Position numbers and translations under genes: made by a program. From Dehalococcoidia bacterium (GTDB taxonomy: Bacteria; Chloroflexota; Dehalococcoidia; GIF9; AB-539-J10): a stretch of 6,727 nt of DNA. The notes beneath the pieces were generated by a model. It was not told where the DNA came from. It saw only the letters and a program-made list of their open reading frames with translations, and ran no database searches. Within the stretch, counting starts at the first letter, position 1. Each line of letters opens with the position of its first letter. This document shows positions 1 through 5,770 of this stretch, piece after piece. The DNA lies in NCBI GenBank assembly GCA_018399375.1, contig JAGYOV010000054.1, positions 1 to 6,727 on the forward strand, written 5' to 3'.

Positions 1-450
1 GGACAGAGAAGTCGCTATCTGGCGGGGAAAACCAGAGATAAGAGAGCACCCTGAAGCAACAGCCAGAGACATCACATTGCGCAGCATGTTGGGAGCATGC
101 ACGGTATCGGCATCAACGAACAACAGCCAGTCGCCCTTCGCTTTTTGAGCAAGTTGATAGCAAGCAAAAGGCTTACCCGCCCACCCCTCACGAAGAGGCT
201 CCCCTGCAACCAGGCAAATGCGCTCATCCAGAGACGCCAATCTCCTAACGATGTTTGCCGTATCATCCGAAGAATTATCATCCAGTACCAGAATTTCAAA
301 ATTATGGTAGTCCTGCTGCCGCAAGGAATTCAAACAGAGATCTATATTTACCTCCTCATCCCTTGCAGGGATGAGCACAGAGACGAAAGGAGCTGGGGCC
401 AACGCCACGGAGTCATTTTTACGATTCCTGAGCGCTCTCAAATTGAACAC
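1..450 (-). CDS. GT2 family glycosyltransferase, 3' end beyond the left edge
   Basis: Membrane-anchored family 2 (GT-A fold) glycosyltransferase, expected to move a sugar from a nucleotide-sugar donor to a lipid or other acceptor on the cytoplasmic face. Visible on the minus strand: the nucleotide-binding start FVSVLIPARDEE, then EILVLDDNSSDDT, the GWAGKPFACYQLA segment typical of carotenoid- or hopanoid-type GT2 enzymes, and the DxD motif in LLFVDADTVHAP. The frame is still open at base 1, so the acceptor region and any C-terminal membrane helices are missing. The boundary given uses GTG at 450. However, the frame is open without interruption back to the plsY stop at 529-531, and those extra codons encode a hydrophobic helix (HLAVLIGLIIFALNLVF) expected in the family. 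The true start is therefore probably upstream, though no ATG, GTG or TTG lies in phase there. The family call is solid. The substrate is unknown and the start unresolved. Confidence 0.88.
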   Translation of the reverse strand, partial: MFNLRALRNRKNDSVALAPAPFVSVLIPARDEEVNIDLCLNSLRQQDYHNFEILVLDDNSSDDTANIVRRLASLDERICLVAGEPLREGWAGKPFACYQLAQKAKGDWLLFVDADTVHAPNMLRNVMSLAVASGCSLISGFPRQIATSLS

Positions 451-528
451 CAGATTAAGAGCGAAAATGATGAGACCTATAAGTACCGCCAGATGATAGT
501 TTATAACGCTATCCTCTTCATCAAAAAA

Positions 529-1152
529 TCACGCTTTACTTTTCCGTGCCTGGATCCAGATGACGGGCTGCATGCCTGGCCCGGGAGAACTCTTCAAACT
601 GCTATGATGCTTTATCCCCAGTAACACCAGGATACACAGCATCAACAATAGCTTCCAGAACATTGCTCCGGTGACCAGCAAATAAACCAGAGATCCTATC
701 GGCCCACTCATGACAACCCAGGCATGATTGGACATCAGCAGAGCACCTATGCATATGAATACGATGAAAAGCAATAACAACTCACCCTCTGGCAATAACC
801 CCAGCAGTGTCCCAAAGGTGACAGCCACTGATTTACCACCTTTGAAATGTAGAAAAGGAGAAAAGACACTTCCCATTATGGCACATAACATTATTGCCAT
901 CACAGATGCCTCGGGCAGAGCAAAAAAAGAATGTGCCAGCAATACGAAGGGGATGCCCTTGGCCGTATCCAACAGCACAGATAGCCAGGCCAATGCTTGA
1001 CCGCCAGCCCTGAAGACATTAGCTGACCCCGGATTGCCGTCTCCATAGTTGCGTATATCCTTGCCCATACAAAACAACCCAATCCAGAGAGAGAAAGGAC
1101 ACGCACCCAGCCAGAATGCCCCCAGGGCCAGCAACAAAGTTAGATAAGTCAT
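529..1152 (-). CDS. plsY: PlsY-family glycerol-3-phosphate acyltransferase, divergent
   Basis: Integral membrane acyltransferase of the PlsY family, which moves an acyl group from acyl phosphate to sn-glycerol 3-phosphate in the first step of phospholipid synthesis. The 207 residues form about six hydrophobic helices. The first motif is KDIRNYGDGNPGSANVFR (residues 31-48; usual form GSGNIGATNVLR). The second is DTAKG (62-66). The third is FSPFLHFKGGKSVAV (97-111), where the family normally has GHxFPvFxxFKGGKGVAT. The histidine of GHxxP is thus replaced (GSVFSP) and KGGKG reads KGGKS. The C-terminal IKHHSSLKSS (180-189) stands for the usual iRHxxNIxRL. A candidate promoter lies about 50 nt upstream. 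The stop TGA is followed in the same phase by the glycosyltransferase frame. The substitutions leave open that this is a paralogue using another acceptor, for example a glycolipid made with the adjacent GT2. Confidence 0.85.
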   Translation of the reverse strand: MTYLTLLLALGAFWLGACPFSLWIGLFCMGKDIRNYGDGNPGSANVFRAGGQALAWLSVLLDTAKGIPFVLLAHSFFALPEASVMAIMLCAIMGSVFSPFLHFKGGKSVAVTFGTLLGLLPEGELLLLFIVFICIGALLMSNHAWVVMSGPIGSLVYLLVTGAMFWKLLLMLCILVLLGIKHHSSLKSSPGPGMQPVIWIQARKSKA

Positions 1153-1203
1153 CTTCGAATAAACCTATACTCTGTCAAGATAATACATCGGGTACCGAGG
1201 TAT

Positions 1204-1232
1204 AGAATATCCCACGGCGCAGCTATAGTCAA
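1204..1232 (-). promoter_or_regulatory. sigma70-type promoter for plsY-GT2
   Basis: Read on the minus strand, TTGACT (1227-1232, 5 of 6 to consensus) is separated by exactly 17 bp from TATTCT (1204-1209, 4 of 6). The predicted start near 1197 gives a leader of about 45 nt before the plsY ATG at 1152. Two terminator-like hairpins sit just upstream, which fits a fresh transcription unit. It is a motif match only. Confidence 0.5.
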
Positions 1233-1248
1233 TATCCCGGTAAATCAA

Positions 1249-1299
1249 AACCTCGCCGACTACACACAGCTTATAACAGGAATAAAAGGAAGCGAGGTT
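1249..1299 (-). terminator. Possible second terminator hairpin after sod
   Basis: AACCTCGC (1249-1256) and GCGAGGTT (1292-1299) are a perfect 8-bp inverted repeat with a 35-nt loop. On the minus strand the stem runs directly into TTGATTTA, giving a short U-rich tail that overlaps the stem's last two Ts. The long loop weakens the case. It lies between the first post-sod hairpin and the plsY promoter and could be a backup terminator or an unrelated RNA structure. Confidence 0.3.
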
Positions 1300-1337
1300 A
1301 GAGGACAACAAAGCTAAAGGAAAAATAGCAGCGGCAT

Positions 1338-1411
1338 AAAAATTCCAGAACGGCCCAAAGAGAAGCTGCCTGAAACATTCAGTTCAAGCAAGCAGCCCAA
1401 CAGCCGTCTGG
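1338..1411 (-). terminator. Branched terminator-like hairpin downstream of sod
   Basis: On the minus strand, starting 7 nt after the sod stop, CCAGACGGC (1403-1411) can pair with GCCGTTCTGG (1345-1354) with one bulge. The enclosed sequence holds a nested stem, GCTGC/GCAGC (1392-1396 with 1365-1369), with CTGAA-TGT-TTCAG (1370-1382) at its tip. The outer stem is followed by AATTTTT (1338-1344). The position right after a stop codon and the T run favour an intrinsic terminator for sod. The large interior is unusual. Confidence 0.45.
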
Positions 1412-1417
1412 AGTTTT

Positions 1418-1999
1418 CTATTGTAACCTGCTCTCTACTATATCCCAGTTAATATTTTGAAAAAAGGCTTCAATGTAGTCAGCCCGCTTCAGCTCATAGT
1501 CAGTAATGAAGGCATGCTCGAAGACATCCATTACCAGCAAAGGAAAACAACCGGCAAGATGGCCAACTTCATGTTCGTTGATCCACTGGTTAAACAATCG
1601 GGGGGTGACGTTATCCTGATAGAGAATCACCCAACCAATGCCGCGCATCGCGCCGGTGGCTCTGAAATCTTGCTCCCAGGCATCATAGCTGCCAAAGGCC
1701 TCGGATAATTTTCCTGCCAGAGTCCCCGACCTGTCCAGAGAAGATTTGCCCCCCAGATTTTCAAAATAGTATTCGTGGAGGCGCATACCGTTGAACTCAA
1801 AACCAAACCGCCGTTTGAGTTCCGCGTACTCCGGCGTGCTTGACTTTCCTTCCCCTAACATGTCAGCGAGCAGATCAGACAACTTGTTGGTATTGCTCAC
1901 ATAGCCCTGGTAGAGAGTAAAATGGTTCTCGAGCAACGTCTTGCTAAAGCCCTGCATTCCGATAAGATTGCTATAGCCCTTTACAGAATAATCCATCAT
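1418..1999 (-). CDS. sod: Fe/Mn-family superoxide dismutase, divergent
   Basis: Cytoplasmic metalloenzyme (no signal peptide) expected to convert superoxide to O2 and H2O2. Counting from the chosen ATG (193 residues, normal for the family), the four metal ligands can be placed: His26 (ENHFTLYQGYV), His75 (GMRLHEYYFENL), Asp158 and His162 (VMDVFEHAF, usual DVWEHAY). The C-terminal ITDYELKRADYIEAFFQNINWD is classic SOD. Differences: the DVWEHAY Trp is Phe, and the NQD or NAG segment that supplies or lacks the second-shell Gln reads NEHEVGH (141-147). The frame extends upstream to an ATG at 2038, but AAAGGGGG lies 4 nt before the ATG at 1999 and 7 nt before the ATG at 1996, so one of these two adjacent ATGs is preferred. 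Hairpins lie on both sides, so it may be transcribed alone, although no clear promoter was found upstream. Metal preference cannot be read with confidence. Confidence 0.92.
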   Translation of the reverse strand: MMDYSVKGYSNLIGMQGFSKTLLENHFTLYQGYVSNTNKLSDLLADMLGEGKSSTPEYAELKRRFGFEFNGMRLHEYYFENLGGKSSLDRSGTLAGKLSEAFGSYDAWEQDFRATGAMRGIGWVILYQDNVTPRLFNQWINEHEVGHLAGCFPLLVMDVFEHAFITDYELKRADYIEAFFQNINWDIVESRLQ

Positions 2000-2101
2000 A
2001 ATTCCCCCTTTAACTTTTTTACTTTTCCCAAAGCCCACTGAAACACTTCATCTGAGCAGACTTCACAGCATTCTCTCCTGAAGACCAACCTCGCAAAACC
2101 A

Positions 2102-2137
2102 TGTCCACCGGGGACCAACCAGTATCCCCGGTGGACA
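2102..2137 (-). terminator. Strong hairpin between the winged-helix gene and sod
   Basis: A perfect 13-bp inverted repeat (2102-2114 with 2125-2137, core GTCCACCGGGGA) encloses a 10-nt loop. It lies 31 nt past the stop of the winged-helix gene. On the minus strand the stem is followed by TGGTTTTGCG, so the U tract is displaced and weak, while an ATTTTT run precedes the stem. It probably ends or attenuates the peroxiredoxin/winged-helix transcript, or protects its 3' end. With the weak U tract it may only reduce read-through into sod. Confidence 0.6.
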
Positions 2138-2168
2138 AAAATATCAAGCAAAAGCCAGCTTTCCAGGA

Positions 2169-2390
2169 TTATTGCACCAACTCAGACCCCGTATCGGTGA
2201 TGCTATAGCTGCCACCTTCCAATGCAGCCAGCCCAGCCTCAACGAGTTCCCGCACGCCACTCCTAACTCGGAACAGAGGCAACCCTGCGTCTTTAGCGAT
2301 CTCTTCGGGCGTCGCCAATCCAGACTTAAGAGCGCGCAGCATTTTAGCGCCTGATTCAGTAGGTTTACCATCAGGACTAACACAAGCCAT
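2169..2390 (-). CDS. Small winged-helix DNA-binding protein (73 aa)
   Basis: A 73-residue protein that looks like a bare winged helix-turn-helix. A first helix spans about residues 12-23 (ESGAKMLRALKS). The helix-turn-helix covers about 26-55 (ATPEEIAKDAGLPLFRVRSG then VRELVEAGLA). A short wing, EGGSYSITDTG, ends the protein. There is no sensor or dimerisation domain and only one cysteine (Cys3). AGGAGG lies 6 nt before the ATG, an excellent ribosome binding site. It starts 19 nt after the peroxiredoxin stop, so the two are almost certainly co-transcribed. That position suggests a transcriptional regulator or accessory factor of the oxidative-stress genes, but no target is shown by the sequence. 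I do not recognise a named family. Confidence 0.82.
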   Translation of the reverse strand: MACVSPDGKPTESGAKMLRALKSGLATPEEIAKDAGLPLFRVRSGVRELVEAGLAALEGGSYSITDTGSELVQ

Positions 2391-2409
2391 ATTATTCCTC
2401 CTGCTCTGG

Positions 2410-3060
2410 CTATAACTTCTTGGTGCAAAGATACCAGTCCACGCACTCGTAACCCTGCTTGGTCCTCTCTTCAGCCCCCTCCTGAGTGTTGGGTGGTGGC
2501 ACCACTACCTTATCGCCCGGTCGCCAGTTGGCCGGAGTTGCCACACCATTCTTATCCGTCGTTTGCAGGGCATCTATAATGCGCAGTATTTCATCCATGT
2601 TCCTGCCCGTAGTCAGCGGATAATAAAGTATCGTACGGATAATCTGTTTATCGTCAATTATAAATACGGTCCGAACGGTTTCCGTCTTACTCTGTCCCGG
2701 GTGAATCATGCCAAAGAGCATAGAGACTTCTTTATTGAGGTCAGCGATTATGGGGAACGGGATATCCACTCCCGTTTTCTCCTTCACATTGCGCACCCAG
2801 GCAATATGCGAGGATACGCTATCCACACTCAAACCAAGAAGCTCCGTTCCCCGTTTCTGTAGCTCAGGATAAATTTCGGCAAAAGCCATGAACTCAGTTG
2901 TGCAAACCGGAGTGAAATCTGCCGGGTGCGAAAAAATAATCAGCCAGCTTCCCTTGAAATCCTCCAGTTTCAATACGCCGTGAGTGGTTACCGCCTCAAA
3001 GGCAGGCGCTGGTTCTCCTAGCCTGGGCAAACTAATTACTTGTTCTTTCTCTTCTTCCAT
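2410..3060 (-). CDS. Peroxiredoxin, Prx6/archaeal-type with three cysteines
   Basis: Cytoplasmic thiol peroxidase of the AhpC/TSA superfamily, reducing H2O2 and organic hydroperoxides. The peroxidatic Cys53 lies in the signature PADFTPVCTTEF, with Thr50 and Arg130 (TVRTVFII) completing the usual active-site triad. The length (216 aa) and the C-terminal extension NWRPGDKVVVPPP followed by YECVDWYLC (Cys206 and Cys212) match the archaeal thioredoxin-peroxidase branch of Prx6. In that branch, C-terminal cysteines take part in the resolving chemistry. AAGGAGG lies 11 nt upstream of the ATG, slightly long spacing. The gene begins 96 nt after the fprA stop and is followed after 19 nt by the winged-helix gene. 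No dedicated reductase (AhpF-like) is nearby, so the electron donor is unknown. A thioredoxin or the local rubredoxin chain are possibilities by inference only. Confidence 0.94.
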   Translation of the reverse strand: MEEEKEQVISLPRLGEPAPAFEAVTTHGVLKLEDFKGSWLIIFSHPADFTPVCTTEFMAFAEIYPELQKRGTELLGLSVDSVSSHIAWVRNVKEKTGVDIPFPIIADLNKEVSMLFGMIHPGQSKTETVRTVFIIDDKQIIRTILYYPLTTGRNMDEILRIIDALQTTDKNGVATPANWRPGDKVVVPPPNTQEGAEERTKQGYECVDWYLCTKKL

Positions 3061-3156
3061 CTTTAACTAAACCTCCTTCTTTTTTCAGTGGGCTACATTT
3101 CTCCCGCCAAATTAATACTCACATAAGCAGCTTCCTCCTCACTCCAGCATTGCTTT

Positions 3157-4341
3157 TCAAGAAAAGCCTTTTTCCCTGTGCTTTTCCGCAATACTGGATG
3201 CCAGCCTATCCAGCGCTTCGAAATCCGCTGCTCTCGGGAAACCCTTGATTAGCACTGGATCCAACACCTCCACTTTAAGGTTGGGGATCATCGCCGCGAG
3301 CTGTTCAACCACCTTACCACCCCATCCATAGGAACCAATAATGGAGACAAATTTGAGATTCGGCCTTAGCACATTCGCCAGGAGAGCAGCATAGGCCACC
3401 TTCGGGTGAGGGCCAACAAGCACTGTGGGCGTTCCCAGAACTACCGTAGCTGCATCAACCAGTGACATGGCAAGTTTCCCAATATCAGTTACGGCAAGAT
3501 TGAATTGCTGTACCGATACTCCCCTACCAGCTAGAGCGCCGACAAAATGTTCAACCATCTTTTGCGTGCTGCCGTGCATCGAGATATATGGCAGCACCAC
3601 CGCGTTCTTCGGTTCATCAAAAGCCCAACTATTATAGGCTTTCAAGATAAAATCTGGCTTATCGTGCATTGGACCATGGCTGGGAGCGATGATATCGATG
3701 TTATAGCCCTTTACCTTCTCCAGGTTCTTCTGCACGATGTTTCGGAATGGCATCATAATTTCAGCGTAATATCTCTTGGCAGCTTCGTAGACCTGGCCCC
3801 CATCTCTGACATACATATCCGTTGTCGCCAGATGAGAACCCAAGAAATCGCAGGGAAAGAGTATCCTGTCCTCTCTTAAATAGGTCAGCATAGTCTCCGG
3901 CCAGTGAACCCAGGGAGCATGAATGAACTCCAGCGTCCTGTCACCCAGAGAAAGAGTTTCTTTATCGTTAACTGTTATGAAAGCTTCTTCCGGTACCATG
4001 AGCAGGTCGATCAGCATGTCCTTGCATTTCGGAGTGCATACTATCTTTGCTCCGGGATATTTCTCCAGAACCCGAGGAATGGTCCCGGAATGGTCTTGCT
4101 CAGCGTGGTTGGCGATCACGTAATCAATGTGACCAAAATCAGGCTGGTTCAAATTGCTCAGGAGGACATCCTGCATTGCAGGGTCCACGGTATCAATAAG
4201 CGCCGTTTTCTCATTGCCCTTTATGAGATAGGAGTTATAGCTCGTACCATCGGGCAAAGGTATTAGCGAGTCAAACAAGCGCCGGTCCCAATCAATAGCT
4301 CCTACCCAGTATATTCCCGGTTTTATTTCTCTCGGTTTCAT
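3157..4341 (-). CDS. fprA: Flavodiiron protein (A-type; NO/O2 reductase)
   Basis: Soluble flavodiiron protein reducing O2 to water and/or NO to N2O with electrons from rubredoxin. The 394 residues are the normal size for a two-domain enzyme. The metallo-beta-lactamase-like domain (about 1-245) has all the diiron ligands: His79, Glu81, Asp83 (NHAEQDHSG), His146 (APWVHWPE), Asp165 (PCDFLGS) and His222 (PSHGPMHD). The flavodoxin domain (about 246-390) has the FMN phosphate loop ISMHGSTQKM, then LGTPTVLVGPHPK and GSYGWGG. The frame is open to an ATG at 4416, but that would put 25 extra residues inside hrb. The ATG at 4341 comes one base after the hrb TAG, has AAAGGA 9 nt upstream, and begins with the family-typical KPREIKPGIYWVGAIDWD. 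The tight junction implies translational coupling with its electron donor. No extra C-terminal domain is present. Confidence 0.96.
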   Translation of the reverse strand: MKPREIKPGIYWVGAIDWDRRLFDSLIPLPDGTSYNSYLIKGNEKTALIDTVDPAMQDVLLSNLNQPDFGHIDYVIANHAEQDHSGTIPRVLEKYPGAKIVCTPKCKDMLIDLLMVPEEAFITVNDKETLSLGDRTLEFIHAPWVHWPETMLTYLREDRILFPCDFLGSHLATTDMYVRDGGQVYEAAKRYYAEIMMPFRNIVQKNLEKVKGYNIDIIAPSHGPMHDKPDFILKAYNSWAFDEPKNAVVLPYISMHGSTQKMVEHFVGALAGRGVSVQQFNLAVTDIGKLAMSLVDAATVVLGTPTVLVGPHPKVAYAALLANVLRPNLKFVSIIGSYGWGGKVVEQLAAMIPNLKVEVLDPVLIKGFPRAADFEALDRLASSIAEKHREKGFS

Positions 4342-4342
4342 T

Positions 4343-5026
4343 CTACGCCATCCTTTCAAAGTCGCTCTTGGAAACTCCACAGACAGGGCACACCCAGTCA
4401 TCAGGTATCTCTTCAAAAGGAGTACCTGGCTTTATTCCGCTATCGGGGTCACCCAGCTCCGGATCATAAACATAACCACAAACGGTGCACTGGTATTTTG
4501 CCATTTGTGATGCCTCCTTTTTACCTTCGATATAACTGGGAGCCGTCCTGGGAGTGGTGCCCCTCTTAACCAGATGGTAATGAGCATAGGTCATTGGCTC
4601 GCCCTCTCGAAGAACATCCGCCTCCACGAGCTCTCCTATAAAAACGGTATGCGTTCCTACATCTACCTCATTAATCACCCTGGCTTCCATATAGGCAAGA
4701 GTATGCTCCGTAACCACAGGAGCCCGCGTTTCGCCTATCTTGTGAGCAATTCCTCCGAATTTATCCATATCCCTGCCCGACTTGAAGCCAAAGTGACCAA
4801 TAAAGGAAAGAGGAGAATCCTGAGAAATGACGGAGACGGTAAACACCTTGCTTTCCTTAATAAATTCATGCGTTAGATTGTTTTTGTTTATGCTGACAGC
4901 GATCGTTGGGGGCTCTGAAGTTATCTGGAAGGCAGTATTAGCAATTTGCCCATTGATTCTGTCCCCCTTTACCGAACACACAACGTACAGACCATAACTT
5001 AATTTATATAGCGCTTTAACGTTCAT
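4343..5026 (-). CDS. hrb: Flavin reductase-rubredoxin fusion (high molecular weight rubredoxin)
   Basis: Two-domain electron carrier like the Hrb of acetogens, feeding electrons to flavodiiron protein. Residues 1 to about 165 are a flavin reductase-like FMN-binding domain (split-barrel fold: LSYGLYVVCSVKGDRINGQI, NKNNLTHEFI, GRDMDKF). After a short linker (IEGKKEASQ), residues 176-227 are a complete rubredoxin with Cys180, Cys183 (CTVCGY) and Cys213, Cys216 (CPVCGVSK) to bind one iron, plus the usual DPELGDPDSGI and FEEIPDDWVCP stretches. GGGAGG lies 5 nt before the ATG. The stop TAG is one base from the fprA ATG. Family knowledge says NADH can reduce the FMN domain and the rubredoxin passes electrons on. 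Its supply to the neighbouring rubrerythrin, which has no rubredoxin domain, is my inference. Confidence 0.95.
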   Translation of the reverse strand: MNVKALYKLSYGLYVVCSVKGDRINGQIANTAFQITSEPPTIAVSINKNNLTHEFIKESKVFTVSVISQDSPLSFIGHFGFKSGRDMDKFGGIAHKIGETRAPVVTEHTLAYMEARVINEVDVGTHTVFIGELVEADVLREGEPMTYAHYHLVKRGTTPRTAPSYIEGKKEASQMAKYQCTVCGYVYDPELGDPDSGIKPGTPFEEIPDDWVCPVCGVSKSDFERMA

Positions 5027-5095
5027 TCAAACCTCCCATATATTTTGTATCTGGTCGTGACCACTAAATTCAACGGCCACGCTGTACTTCAGCAT
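5027..5095 (-). CDS. Doubtful 22-codon ORF directly before hrb
   Basis: An ATG at 5095 opens a 22-residue frame beginning MLKYSVAVEFSG whose TGA abuts the hrb ATG without a gap. Its start overlaps the end of the preceding tiny ORF by 7 nt. There is no clear ribosome binding site of its own. Frames of this length are common by chance. The chained junctions are the only reason to list it. No family is recognised. Confidence 0.12.
   Translation of the reverse strand: MLKYSVAVEFSGHDQIQNIWEV
5044..5073 (-). promoter_or_regulatory. Possible hrb-fprA promoter with a dyad in the spacer
   Basis: On the minus strand TTGAAT (5068-5073) and TACAAA (5044-5049) are 18 bp apart, each 4 of 6 to the sigma70 consensus. 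The spacer contains the 12-bp dyad TGGTC-AC-GACCA (5052-5063). A start near 5037 would give a leader of only about ten bases carrying the hrb ribosome binding site (5031-5037). If real, the dyad is well placed for a repressor. The boxes are weak, so this is tentative. Confidence 0.3.
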
Positions 5096-5160
5096 TGAGT
5101 TCTGGTGGCCATATCACGATATTTAAAAACCTCTGGCGATAGCCAACTGACATCCAGCAT
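5089..5160 (-). CDS. Candidate 23-codon small ORF after the rubrerythrin gene
   Basis: ATG at 5160 opens a 23-residue frame starting MLDVSWLSPEVFKYRDM and ending in TGA at 5089. A good ribosome binding site, GGAGG (5169-5173), lies 8 nt upstream, better than expected for a chance frame. An in-frame ATG at 5190 would make it 33 residues. It sits in the spacer between the rubrerythrin and hrb genes on the same strand and overlaps the next tiny ORF by 7 nt. No family is recognised. It may be a leader peptide, the remnant of a lost gene, or noise. Confidence 0.25.
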   Translation of the reverse strand: MLDVSWLSPEVFKYRDMATRTQC

Positions 5161-5192
5161 ACTCCCTACCTCCAGAAATATTAATTCCATGA

Positions 5193-5723
5193 CTAACCAC
5201 CATCCAGAGAGTGATGTTCTTTCACAGAAAACCAGCCCTCCGGATCCTTGAGATAATTGTAGTAGTCAAGCAAAACCAGATGGTGCTCCTGCTCTTCAGC
5301 AGCTACCATCTGGTAAAATTTTCTTTCAGCGTCATGGATAGCAGATTTACCCCTGCTGCGGTAGAAATCATAAGTCTTGCTCTCTATATCTATGGCCGTT
5401 TGTATGGCATCCAGCTCAACTTCAGGAGCACTGACGGGAGACTCCTTCTTCCCTTCTGCCAGGGCTAATATAGTCCTGAGCCTTTTGCCACCATCCGGCG
5501 AGAAATCAGTTGCCGGCCAACTCCTCTCTCTTTGTATCGAGCTATATATCTCCTCAAATTTCCGCCGGTGCGTATCCTCTTCTGCAGCAAGCGATGCCAG
5601 CAGCTTTCTGCCCAGTTCGTTGCTGCTGTTCTCGCTGACCTGCAAATAGTATTCCTTGCCTTCAACTTCCATCTGTATAGCCATCCTGAGCCCTTCCAGC
5701 GTTTTATTCTGTTCAGCTTTCAT
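5193..5723 (-). CDS. rbr: Rubrerythrin-like ferritin-fold diiron protein without rubredoxin domain
   Basis: Cytoplasmic four-helix-bundle diiron protein, probably an H2O2 reductase. The 176 residues hold two helix pairs with matching ligand patterns: Glu19 (AIQMEVEGKEYY) with Glu49-x-x-His52 (AAEEDTHRR), and Glu114 (AIDIESKTYDFY) with Glu144-x-x-His147 (AAEEQEHH). Classical rubrerythrin continues into a CxxC rubredoxin. This protein has no cysteine at all and ends in the DPEGWFSVKEH tail seen in short ferritin-like relatives, so electrons must come from another protein. The rubredoxin domain of Hrb, encoded next, is the obvious candidate. GGAGGG lies 7 nt before the ATG at 5723. The gene follows hsp20 after 87 nt with no strong terminator, so read-through from the hsp20 promoter is plausible. 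Exact substrate (peroxide reductase or ferroxidase) is not decided by the sequence. Confidence 0.9.
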   Translation of the reverse strand: MKAEQNKTLEGLRMAIQMEVEGKEYYLQVSENSSNELGRKLLASLAAEEDTHRRKFEEIYSSIQRERSWPATDFSPDGGKRLRTILALAEGKKESPVSAPEVELDAIQTAIDIESKTYDFYRSRGKSAIHDAERKFYQMVAAEEQEHHLVLLDYYNYLKDPEGWFSVKEHHSLDGG

Positions 5724-5770
5724 TAATCAACCCTCCAACAGCGACGTTAAACTTTATTTCACGCAACCAT

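Noticed and set aside
97..624. 175-codon plus-strand ORF
   Set aside because: It is antisense to the GT2 and plsY frames, which carry clear family motifs; its protein shows none.
2000..2038. Longer sod start at ATG 2038
   Set aside because: The extra residues lie across the ribosome binding site that serves the ATGs at 1999 and 1996.
2032..3094. 12-bp exact inverted match AGCCCACTGAAA (2032-2043) and TTTCAGTGGGCT (3083-3094)
   Set aside because: One or a few exact 12-mers are expected by chance in a window this size and no further extension or context supports function.
3152..3167. GCTTTTC-AA-GAAAAGC palindrome at the end of fprA
   Set aside because: The T run follows it only on the plus strand, where no gene ends; on the minus strand it lacks a U tract.
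3157..4416. Longer fprA from ATG at 4416
   Set aside because: The extra 25 residues are the hrb rubredoxin C-terminus read in another frame; the ATG at 4341 matches family N-termini.
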